A stretch of 64,000 bases of DNA. Source: JAIRVZ01 sp031553415 (GTDB lineage Bacteria; Bacteroidota; Bacteroidia; Bacteroidales; Azobacteroidaceae). The notes beneath the pieces are model-generated. The model saw only the letters and a program-made list of their open reading frames with translations, did no database searches and was not told the origin of the DNA. Where the stretch lies: assembly GCA_031553415.1 (NCBI GenBank), contig JAVBLO010000017.1:1-64000 (forward strand). The letters run 5' to 3'. A program made the translations under genes and the position numbers. Shown here one piece after another: positions 9,344 to 16,969 of the stretch (positions are counted from its first letter, which is position 1; each line of letters starts with the position of its first letter).

Positions 9344-9790
9344 TTAATCCGACAGTTTAGAAAAAACTTTCTTCAACACATTGCGGCAAATTTCGACTTC
9401 TTTTTCGGAAAATTCGTCTAACGTTTTTGCTACCAAATCATTTACTATATCTGTAGATTTTTTTTCCAAATCAACACCTTTCTGTGTCAGGTGAATCAGC
9501 TTGGCACGCCGGTCAGTAGCATCAGGAACCCTGACAACCAAACCTCTTTTTTCAAGGTTATCAATCAATCTTGTCATACTGGGCTTATCACGGAAAGTGA
9601 TATCAGAAAGCGTTTGCTGTGTCACTTTATCCTGATGCCACAAGCAAGCCAAAACGGTCCACTGCTCAACTGTTATACCAAGACTGGCTTCCTTAAATTT
9701 ACCATACAAGTACCGGTTAATTATCATCGATAATTTTCCGTTCAATATACCAAATAATTCCTGTTGATTAAGCTTTTTTGTTTGTTTCAT
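9344..9790 (-). CDS. MarR-family transcriptional regulator
   Basis: Winged-helix regulator of about 148 aa. The DNA-binding part shows VTQQTLSDITFRDKPSMTRLI (shown as TQQTLSDI and KPSMTRLIDNLEKRGLV) and the wing DRRAKLIHLTQKG, both standard for MarR. First gene of the efflux operon and probably its ligand-responsive repressor. Start choice: in-frame starts exist at 9820 (TTG), 9814, 9799 and 9790. The -7 box at 9826-9833 puts the transcript start near 9820, so the two downstream ATGs are more likely; 9790 (MKQTKK) is used here. Confidence 0.9.
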   Translation of the reverse strand: MKQTKKLNQQELFGILNGKLSMIINRYLYGKFKEASLGITVEQWTVLACLWHQDKVTQQTLSDITFRDKPSMTRLIDNLEKRGLVVRVPDATDRRAKLIHLTQKGVDLEKKSTDIVNDLVAKTLDEFSEKEVEICRNVLKKVFSKLSD

Positions 9791-9808
9791 TTGTCGCATA
9801 TTTAATAG

Positions 9809-9833
9809 TTGCATAAACAACGATACAAAAATA
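9809..9833 (-). promoter_or_regulatory. marR promoter with overlapping repeat motif
   Basis: On the minus strand TATTTTTG (9833-9826) matches TAnnTTTG. The motif TTGCATAAACAAC (9809-9821) overlaps the expected transcript start, which would suit autorepression. ATAGTTG...CAACTAT arms also flank this region. Confidence 0.5.
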
Positions 9834-9920
9834 CAACTATATTTAAGGTGAACAAATAGTTAATCACTTTAACAATAATAAATGTAATCTTAAAAAATTG
9901 GAAAATACCTATAAAAGCCG

Positions 9921-10289
9921 TCTTGACTTTTGTTGGAAGTTCAATTAGGGAACGATTTGAGCTATTTTTCGACAGGATTTACGGGATTTATAGGATTTTA
10001 GGAAATCTTCACCTCAGAGCGGTGTCATGTTTATAGCCGTGGGTAAGCGATAGCGCAGCCCACGGTAAAAATGCCATCCAAATCTCCAAAATAGCCGCGT
10101 AGCGGCGGCACAACCGAAACATGTATCGCCCCTACAGGGCTTGGATTGTCGGGCGGCTCATCAACCGTGGGTTAAAAACCCACGGCTACAAACATATAAC
10201 CGCTCTGCGGTTAATCCTGTAAATCTTGTTAATCCTGTCAAAAAAAACATTCAAATAGAGTCCATTTGAAAATAAATAAAAAGTCAAGA
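9921..10289. repeat. ~370-bp nested imperfect inverted repeat (MITE-like or structured RNA)
   Basis: Arms pair from outside in: TCTTGACTTTT (9921-9931) with AAAAGTCAAGA (10279-10289); GACAGGATT plus 9-bp variants of it (9971-9999) with AATCCTGT repeats (10213-10239); CAGAGCGG (10015-10022) with CCGCTCTG (10200-10207); GCCGTGGGT near 10036 with ACCCACGGC near 10179. Inner hairpins include GTGGGTTAAAAACCCAC. No open frame is conserved inside. The ordered pairing suggests one folding unit, either a non-autonomous mobile element or an RNA. Confidence 0.6.
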
Positions 10290-10384
10290 TGAGTTCATAA
10301 GGTAGTACATCATCAAACTACATGAAATAGAGTATAAATAATCTACAGTAGGGGGAGCATATAACAGAAGATACTACTTGCATT

Positions 10385-10467
10385 ATTGTACAATCAGATT
10401 GTAGAATCATTACAATCAGATTGTAGTAAATATGCAAAGGGATTGTACAGAGTGTACAATCCCTTTG
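10385..10467. repeat. cluster of TACAATC/GATTGTA palindromes and a strong hairpin
   Basis: ATTGTACAAT (10385-10394), TACAATC-a-GATTGTA twice (10389-10403 and 10411-10425), then a perfect 15-bp hairpin CAAAGGGATTGTACA-gag-TGTACAATCCCTTTG (10435-10467). All share the word GATTGTA. The hairpin ends 44 bp after the rnr stop (minus strand) and could end that transcript, although no T-run follows. Confidence 0.6.
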
Positions 10468-10510
10468 TAATATCTATAATATGGTAAGATTTTTATTAGG
10501 CAATACCAGG

Positions 10511-12658
10511 TTATTCAACCAACGCAAAATCCAGTTGTTTCCGTTCCAGATTAGCCCTTGCCACTTTAATTGTAATCGGGTCACCCAAATTGTATTTACG
10601 CCTGTTCCGTCTTCCAATCAGGCAATAATTCTTTTCATCGAATTCATAATAATCATCATCTAAATCACGGATTGGCACCATGCCTTCACACTTGTTTTCA
10701 TTCAGTTCCACATATAATCCCCATTCCGTAACTCCGGAAATCACTCCATCGAATATCATACCTAACTTATCGGACATAAACTCAACCTGTTTATACTTAA
10801 CAGATGCCCGCTCGGCCATGGCAGCAGTATTTTCCATTGCAGAACAATGCTTGCATTCTTCTTCTGTTTTGCCTTCCGGAACCGAACGCCCGGCAGAAAA
10901 GTAACGCTCCAGCAAACGGTGCACCATCATATCTGGATAACGGCGGATAGGAGATGTAAAATGCGTATAATAATCGAAAGCAAGTCCGTAGTGACCAATA
11001 TTCTGTGTAGAATATTGTGCTTTAGCCATTGCACGCACAGCAACAGTCTCAATCAGGTTTTGTTCTTTCTTACCTTGCACCTGATCCAATAGCTTATTGA
11101 TTCCTTTCGAAACTTCAGCTTCTGCTCCTGTTGTTTTTATTTTATACCCGAAACGGCGGATAAATTCTGCAAAATTCTGCATTTTCTCCGGATCCGGCAA
11201 ATCATGCACACGGTATACAAAAGTCTTTGGTTTCTGACCTTTAGGAGTTTTCCCTATTGCTTCGGCAACAGTCCTGTTAGCTAACAACATGAATTCTTCA
11301 ATCAGTTTATTGGCATCTTTCGACTCCTTGAAATATACACTCAAAGGTTTGCCGTTTTCGTCAATTTCGAATTTCACTTCGTAACGGTCGAAATTAATCG
11401 CTCCGGCCTTGAAGCGTTTTTCCCGCAATTTTTTGGCCAATCTATCCAATGTCAGGATTTCATCTTTATAATCACCCTCACCTGTCTCAATAATATTCTG
11501 AGCTTCTTCGTATGCAAACCTGCGATCCGAGTTAATTATTGTGCGGGCTATCCGGTAATTTTTGATTTCGGCACTATCATTTATTTCAAAAATAACCGAA
11601 AAACAAAGTTTGTCTTCATTGGGGCGCAAGGAACAAAGTTGGTTACATAAACGTTCCGGCAGCATTGGGATAGTCCGGTCGACCAAATAAACTGAAGTGG
11701 CCCGGTTATATGCTTCTTTATCAATAATGTCATCTATTCTCACATAATGCGTAACATCCGCAATATGCACACCTATTTCCCAAAGCCCATTTTCTTGTTT
11801 CCTGACAGACAAAGCATCATCAAAATCCTTGGCATCTTTCGGGTCAATCGTAAAAGTTGTGACTTTACGGAAATCTTCCCGGTTTTTTACCTCCTCTTTG
11901 GAAATTTCCAATGGTATCTTATCTGCAGCTTTTTCCACATTTTCGGGATATTTATAAGGTAAACCGAATTCAGCAAGAATAGCATGCATTTCCGTATTGT
12001 TATTTCCGGCTTCACCTAAAATATCAACCACCTCTCCTATCGGATTCTTCGCTCTGTCGGGCCATTCAAGGATTTTCACCACTGCTTTCTGTCCGCTTAC
12101 CCCGCCTTTTAATTTATCTCTCGGAATAAAAATATCATTAGCCAATATTTTACTGTCCATTACTAAAAATGCAAAGTTCTTTTGTACTTCTAATGTTCCG
12201 ACAAAAGTATGCTGTGTACGTTCCAGTATTTCAATGATTTCGGCTTCCGGATCGCGTCCTTTTCTTTTAGCAAGAATCTGTACTTTCACACGATCGCCGT
12301 TCATTGCATGCATGGAATTACGCTCTGCAACAAAGATAGGGTTACCACCACCTTCCGGTTTAAAAGAATTCTTTCCGTTTGACTTGCGTTCAAAAGTTCC
12401 TTCAGCAATCGTTCCAAGTCCATTCAAACGGTATTTTCCCCTATCTTCTTCTATCAGGAAATCGTCGGCCTGCAAAGAGGCTAAAATATCATTAACTAAC
12501 AATTTATTTACCTGAGTAGTAGCGCCAATTTCTGCACTCACCTGTTTATAATTCATCAATTCGCGGGGATGCGTATTGAACCAGTTGATTATCCTGCTGA
12601 TAATTTCTTTTTTTGTCAGGCGTTTGGATGAATTCATCCCCTTAACTTTTTTCTTCAT
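10511..12658 (-). CDS. rnr: ribonuclease R (RNB-family 3'-5' exoribonuclease)
   Basis: 715 aa, normal for RNase R. Order: N-terminal helix-turn-helix-like region (about 15-70), two cold-shock domains (about 80-230), the RNB catalytic domain (about 260-590) with the metal-binding run TIDPKDAKDFDDALS and later PMLPERLCN and HFTSPIRRYPDMMVHRLL, and a C-terminal S1 domain (about 635-712). It degrades structured RNA processively in the cytoplasm. It stands alone, and its upstream region holds a 7-bp-unit hairpin. Confidence 0.95.
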   Translation of the reverse strand: MKKKVKGMNSSKRLTKKEIISRIINWFNTHPRELMNYKQVSAEIGATTQVNKLLVNDILASLQADDFLIEEDRGKYRLNGLGTIAEGTFERKSNGKNSFKPEGGGNPIFVAERNSMHAMNGDRVKVQILAKRKGRDPEAEIIEILERTQHTFVGTLEVQKNFAFLVMDSKILANDIFIPRDKLKGGVSGQKAVVKILEWPDRAKNPIGEVVDILGEAGNNNTEMHAILAEFGLPYKYPENVEKAADKIPLEISKEEVKNREDFRKVTTFTIDPKDAKDFDDALSVRKQENGLWEIGVHIADVTHYVRIDDIIDKEAYNRATSVYLVDRTIPMLPERLCNQLCSLRPNEDKLCFSVIFEINDSAEIKNYRIARTIINSDRRFAYEEAQNIIETGEGDYKDEILTLDRLAKKLREKRFKAGAINFDRYEVKFEIDENGKPLSVYFKESKDANKLIEEFMLLANRTVAEAIGKTPKGQKPKTFVYRVHDLPDPEKMQNFAEFIRRFGYKIKTTGAEAEVSKGINKLLDQVQGKKEQNLIETVAVRAMAKAQYSTQNIGHYGLAFDYYTHFTSPIRRYPDMMVHRLLERYFSAGRSVPEGKTEEECKHCSAMENTAAMAERASVKYKQVEFMSDKLGMIFDGVISGVTEWGLYVELNENKCEGMVPIRDLDDDYYEFDEKNYCLIGRRNRRKYNLGDPITIKVARANLERKQLDFALVE

Positions 12659-12662
12659 GATA

Positions 12663-12756
12663 GTTATACGTTGTACGTTTTACGTTATACGTTTTAAATT
12701 TTATCGTTATATGTTCAAACGTAATACGTATAACGTAAAACGTAAAACATAATATA
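12663..12756. repeat. ACGTAAA-unit inverted repeat upstream of rnr
   Basis: Left arm 12665-12695 (TACGTTTTACGTTATACG type) pairs with right arm 12717-12750 (CGTATAACGTAAAACG, then GTAAAAC). The units are 7 bp long (ACGTAAA). One of several sites in the window with this design. It lies in the rnr 5' leader, between divergent genes. Confidence 0.6.
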
Positions 12757-12783
12757 TTGCGCAAATATAAGTATAAAAACCTC

Positions 12784-12812
12784 TTGTGTATTTCAAAAAA
12801 AGATTATTTTTG
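12784..12812 (+). promoter_or_regulatory. promoter for the DUF3857 gene pair
   Basis: TTG at 12784-12786 and TATTTTTG at 12805-12812 (TAnnTTTG), 18 bp apart, 44 bp before the ATG at 12856. Matches the Bacteroidota sigma consensus. Confidence 0.6.
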
Positions 12813-12855
12813 CCTTTGTTATCACTATCTATTTATTAATTAAAACTTCATTGCC

Positions 12856-14841
12856 ATGCGTACTGTTATGAAAAACTTCATTGTTCTTATGCTCCTGCTT
12901 TGTGTAGCACAATTTTCCCCAGCCCAGGAAAAACAAAAATTCGGCGATATATCTCCAGAAATTTTACAAATGACGAGTTATGAAAAAGATACCACAGCGT
13001 CTGCGGTTGTCCTTTATGAATATTGTGATGTTTATTATCAACTCAATCCAATAACAGTAGATTTTGAAATTGTTACAGAATATACAGTACGCATTAAAAT
13101 ACTTACCCAGGAAGGTACCGGATATGCCAACCAAAACATACATTTTTATAAAGGAAGCACTCGTGCCGGCAGCGAAGATATTTCCGGGCTTACCGGTTTT
13201 ACTTATAACCTCGAAGGCGGAAAAGTAGTCAAGGAAAAACTATCTAAAGATTATATTTTCACCGAAGATATTACAGAACACCGGAAAAGGTTGAAATTTT
13301 CCATGCCTGCCGTCAAAGTGGGTTCTGTAATTGAATATAAATACAAACAAACCTCTCCTTTTTATTATGATCCTGAAAATTATAAATTCCAACGGTCAAT
13401 TCCGGTTCAATACAGCTACTTTGCCATTAAAATCCCTGAATATTTTTCATTCAACAGGGAAACCAGAGGATATGAACCCATCAAAGTAAATATCAAAAAA
13501 GTCAATCAAACATTTACCTTCAAAGCACAATTATTGAGTTGTACGGTTGAAGAAATTTCAGCAGAAGCAAGAGATTTACCTGCACTGAAAGATGAAAGTT
13601 TCGTTTGGAATTATTACGATTTTATGTCGGGTATTACTTTCGAACTCAGGAAAATAGAAATCCCCGGACAAGTTTATAAAAATTATTCCCAAACATGGAA
13701 CGATATAGTCAAGCAGCTAGACGAAAGTGATGCTTTCGGCAAACAAATGAATAATAAAAATTTGTTTAAAGATGAATTGACTTCTGTCTTAGCAGGAAAG
13801 ACGGAAGATATTGAAAAAATCAGGGTAATTTTAGACATGGTCCGTAATAAAGTCAAATGGAACGACAAAGCAACATTGGGCGCTGAAAACGTCAAAAAAG
13901 CATTAAAAGACGGCGTAGGCTCAAGCGGGGAAATCAATGCGTTGTTAATTTGCGCGCTCAGGGATGCCGGATTCAACGCCAATCCTGTAGCCATGAGTTT
14001 GCGTAGCAGAGGCCGTATACCTATGACTTATCCTAGTATCGATAACCTGAACTATTTCATTGTTTGCGTAACTTCCGGAGAAAGTAAATATTACTTAGAT
14101 GCTACCCTTCGCTATACCGATATCAATGTTATTCCGATTGACTGCATGGTAGATAAGGCATTAAGCACGCAATCGGGAAGGTTCGAATGGGTTGATTTAA
14201 CCAACATTGTCAAAAATGCATCTATTTGCAATATTATCGCATCATTCAACGAAGAAGGAACATTATCGGGAAATATATTCCAAATCTATGGCGGAGAATC
14301 TGCTTTTCTATTCAAAAAAAAATATGATGCAGCCAAAGACCAAAGCGACTATATTGAAAAAGAAGAAACCCATAGTGATATTAAAATCTCGAATTACAGT
14401 TTTGAAGAAAAAAGGGAAAAATCGTACTCTTTCCTGGAAAAATATGATTTCACAAAAAACGATATCCAATTAGCTGAAAATGAGATTATTTCTATCAATC
14501 CGTTACTGTTTGCCGCCATGAAAACAAATTCTTTCAAGCAGGAAACAAGAAAGCTTCCTGTCGAGTTTTCATATCCTTACGAAACAAGAGTCAACTTAAA
14601 CTTGAATATCCCGGAAGGATATATAGTTGATGAAATGCCGGAATCCGTAAAATACACATACGAAGACAACCTGGCATCCTTCAGCTATTTAGTCAGGCAA
14701 ACCGATAATACACTCCAGCTTACTTATCGTTTTAACCTGAACACATGTATAGTTCCCGCCGCAAATTATGAACATTTGCGGGATTTCTGGTCTAAAATGT
14801 TTGCTAAAAACAATGAGTTTATTACTTTAAAAAAGAAGTGA
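12856..14841 (+). CDS. secreted DUF3857 / transglutaminase-like protein, Cys-less
   Basis: 661 aa with a signal peptide ending at SPAQ. The N-terminal half (about 60-260) is DUF3857, a beta-rich domain that precedes transglutaminase-like domains; residues about 300-420 follow the transglutaminase-like core, and the tail is beta-rich. At the place of the nucleophile the sequence reads GVGSSGEIN: Ser356-Ser357 stand where active members have GDC. Homologues of this type in Bacteroidota commonly share the Ser, so it is probably a binding rather than catalytic domain. It pairs with the Cys-bearing paralogue 24 bp downstream. Alternative start at 12868. Confidence 0.75.
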   Translation: MRTVMKNFIVLMLLLCVAQFSPAQEKQKFGDISPEILQMTSYEKDTTASAVVLYEYCDVYYQLNPITVDFEIVTEYTVRIKILTQEGTGYANQNIHFYKGSTRAGSEDISGLTGFTYNLEGGKVVKEKLSKDYIFTEDITEHRKRLKFSMPAVKVGSVIEYKYKQTSPFYYDPENYKFQRSIPVQYSYFAIKIPEYFSFNRETRGYEPIKVNIKKVNQTFTFKAQLLSCTVEEISAEARDLPALKDESFVWNYYDFMSGITFELRKIEIPGQVYKNYSQTWNDIVKQLDESDAFGKQMNNKNLFKDELTSVLAGKTEDIEKIRVILDMVRNKVKWNDKATLGAENVKKALKDGVGSSGEINALLICALRDAGFNANPVAMSLRSRGRIPMTYPSIDNLNYFIVCVTSGESKYYLDATLRYTDINVIPIDCMVDKALSTQSGRFEWVDLTNIVKNASICNIIASFNEEGTLSGNIFQIYGGESAFLFKKKYDAAKDQSDYIEKEETHSDIKISNYSFEEKREKSYSFLEKYDFTKNDIQLAENEIISINPLLFAAMKTNSFKQETRKLPVEFSYPYETRVNLNLNIPEGYIVDEMPESVKYTYEDNLASFSYLVRQTDNTLQLTYRFNLNTCIVPAANYEHLRDFWSKMFAKNNEFITLKKK

Positions 14842-14864
14842 ACTAACTTCTAATTTCTTAAACA

Positions 14865-16763
14865 ATGAAATATAATTTTGTTTTCTTTTTTAGTCTTTTC
14901 TTACTGCTGAATATACACGGCATAAAAGCCGACGGATATCCGGCTGCAGCCATTCCTGAAAACCTGAAGAAAGATGCATACGCAGTTGTCAGGGAATCTT
15001 CGGAATCGTTCAAGCAGCAGGACTTACAATCAGGAACTTACAAAGCAAGTTATACTATAACTATTTTAGGTGAGAAAGGTAACCTGTATGCCAATTTTTT
15101 CACTTATGAAGATTCTTTCCATGAGTTGAAAAGTTTTTCGGGAGAGATTATCAATGCAGCAGGAAAAACAATAAAGAAGATAGGCAAAAAGGAATTGACT
15201 ACTACTGCATTATCTTCCGAACTGGCAACCGATGTCAAGCATACTTTTTATGAATACCATACTCCGGCATATCCTTTTACCATCAGATATGAATATGAAA
15301 TAAAATACAAAAATGGTATCTGTATATATCCGGCTTTTTACCCTATTCCGGGATTTAATGTTGCATTGGAAAAGGCTTATTATACTTTATCGTTACCCAA
15401 AGATTTAAATTTAAGACATAAGAACCAGGCTGTTAAAATAAATCCGGAAAAGTCGGTTATCAACAACGACAGTGTTTTCAAATGGACATTGACTGATTTC
15501 GAAGCACTCCCTTATGAACGTTTTGCTCCCATAAATGAAATATTACCGGTTGTATTACTTTCCCCGGCCAAATTTTGCATGTATGATAAGTGCGGAGATA
15601 TGTCATCCTGGGAAAGTTTCGGAAAATGGCAACAAGAATTATTAGTCGGCAGGGATAAGTTACCTCAGAAAACAATTGACAAAATCAAAGAATTGACGGC
15701 AGATGTTCCGGATGAAAAGGAAAAAGTTAAGCGTATATATGAATACATGCAAAGCTCTACTCATTATGTGAGCATACAATTAGGCATTGGCGGCTGGCAA
15801 CCGATGTTGGCTTCCGATGTGGCAAAAACCGGATTCGGAGATTGTAAGGCTTTGACAAACTATATGAAGTCGATGCTGGAGGTTGTTGATATTCCTTCCT
15901 ACTATGTAGTCATCAGCATGAATAAAAAACGCTTTTTCAAGGATTATCCAAGCTTTGGACAAGCAAATCATGTTATCCTTATGGTACCAATGGAAAAAGA
16001 CAGTGTTTGGTTAGAATGTACAAGCCAACTGCTTCCTTTTGGTTATATACACAGTGACATTGCGGGACATGATGCTATGGCTGTAGGAAAAGACAAATCA
16101 TACTTTTGTACGCTTCCCTCCTACCCTCAATCTGCCAGTCAGGAATTAAATGCCATTGATGTAGGTTTGGAAGGAAACGGAACCGCTAACTTAAAAATAC
16201 ATACAAGTTACAAACTTGAGGAATACGAAAATATTTTATTCAAAATGAGAGGATTAAGCAACAAAGAAGAAAATAATTTCCTGGCAGGATTATTGAAAGT
16301 ACACAAGCCTCAAATCACTGACTTCAAGAAAGAAGAAACCCGGAACAGTCATCCGGAAATGGCTCTTTATTATGCTGTTGGTTGTGAAGATTATGCTTCC
16401 CAAACAGGTTCCCGCATGTTTATTCCACTCAATCCGGCACGAATGGGGATGAAAGGATTTCTGACAGGTTCAACTCGCCGGTTTGATATAGTTCTCGAAT
16501 CAGGAACATTCCAATCAGATACGATTTCGATGCAAATTCCCGAAGGTTATACTTTGGAACAGAAACCGAAAACAGGTGATATCATTTCTGAATACGGTTC
16601 ATTTAAAAATACACTTGTTCAGGAAAATAATACTTTAAAATACATACAGACTTTAGAAATCAAACCCGGGCGTTATCCGGCAAGCCAATTTGAAGAAATG
16701 AAAAAATTCTTCAATCAAATCGATACTTACCAGGAAGGGAAAATCGGGTTTAAGAAAATATAG
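14865..16763 (+). CDS. secreted DUF3857 / transglutaminase-like protein with catalytic Cys
   Basis: 632 aa, signal peptide ending near IKADG. DUF3857 occupies about residues 50-240 and the transglutaminase core about 260-400. A plausible catalytic set is present: Cys327 in GFGDCKALTNYM, His369 in ANHVILMV, and Glu384 (WLECTSQ) where Asp is usual. It probably acts on peptide or protein in the periplasm or at the surface; the true reaction (hydrolase or crosslinker) is unknown. Co-transcribed with the Cys-less paralogue upstream. Confidence 0.75.
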   Translation: MKYNFVFFFSLFLLLNIHGIKADGYPAAAIPENLKKDAYAVVRESSESFKQQDLQSGTYKASYTITILGEKGNLYANFFTYEDSFHELKSFSGEIINAAGKTIKKIGKKELTTTALSSELATDVKHTFYEYHTPAYPFTIRYEYEIKYKNGICIYPAFYPIPGFNVALEKAYYTLSLPKDLNLRHKNQAVKINPEKSVINNDSVFKWTLTDFEALPYERFAPINEILPVVLLSPAKFCMYDKCGDMSSWESFGKWQQELLVGRDKLPQKTIDKIKELTADVPDEKEKVKRIYEYMQSSTHYVSIQLGIGGWQPMLASDVAKTGFGDCKALTNYMKSMLEVVDIPSYYVVISMNKKRFFKDYPSFGQANHVILMVPMEKDSVWLECTSQLLPFGYIHSDIAGHDAMAVGKDKSYFCTLPSYPQSASQELNAIDVGLEGNGTANLKIHTSYKLEEYENILFKMRGLSNKEENNFLAGLLKVHKPQITDFKKEETRNSHPEMALYYAVGCEDYASQTGSRMFIPLNPARMGMKGFLTGSTRRFDIVLESGTFQSDTISMQIPEGYTLEQKPKTGDIISEYGSFKNTLVQENNTLKYIQTLEIKPGRYPASQFEEMKKFFNQIDTYQEGKIGFKKI

Positions 16764-16806
16764 GGAACTAATTGTACATTTAAAAATGGTGCAATTGCAG
16801 CGTTAT

Positions 16807-16935
16807 AGGCGTAAGCGCTCGGCGTAGTTTTTAACTACGTCGTACTTGAAAGCAAGCCTCTTGGCTTGCTAAATGCAAAGCAGAGCTTTGCTTCTATAAA
16901 CGACGTAGTTAAAAACTACGCCGAGCGCTTACGCC
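16807..16935. repeat. 36-bp perfect inverted repeat enclosing two hairpins
   Basis: Arms 16807-16842 and 16900-16935 are perfect reverse complements over 36 bp (outer end GGCGTAAGCGCTCGGCG). Between them are two more hairpins: GCAAGCC-tctt-GGCTTGC and GCAAAGC-aga-GCTTTGC. The arms are themselves partly palindromic (GTAGTTTTTAACTAC). It fills the gap between the DUF3857 pair and DUF2339. It fits a REP/MITE-type element or a strong terminator. Confidence 0.75.
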
Positions 16936-16969
16936 AGATTTCGTTTTGCAAAAAACATTCAACACAAAT

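Larger units (their letters stand above)
9834..10510. other. gene-free region of nested inverted repeats and palindromes
   Basis: About 680 bases with no supported gene between the marR operon promoter and the 3' end of rnr. It holds a large nested inverted-repeat element (9921-10289) and a cluster of small palindromes (10385-10467), each listed separately. The rest is AT-rich without recognisable features. Confidence 0.7.

Noticed and set aside
11997..12515. 172-codon plus-strand frame opposite rnr
   Set aside because: Fully antisense to the strongly supported RNase R gene, with no recognisable domain.
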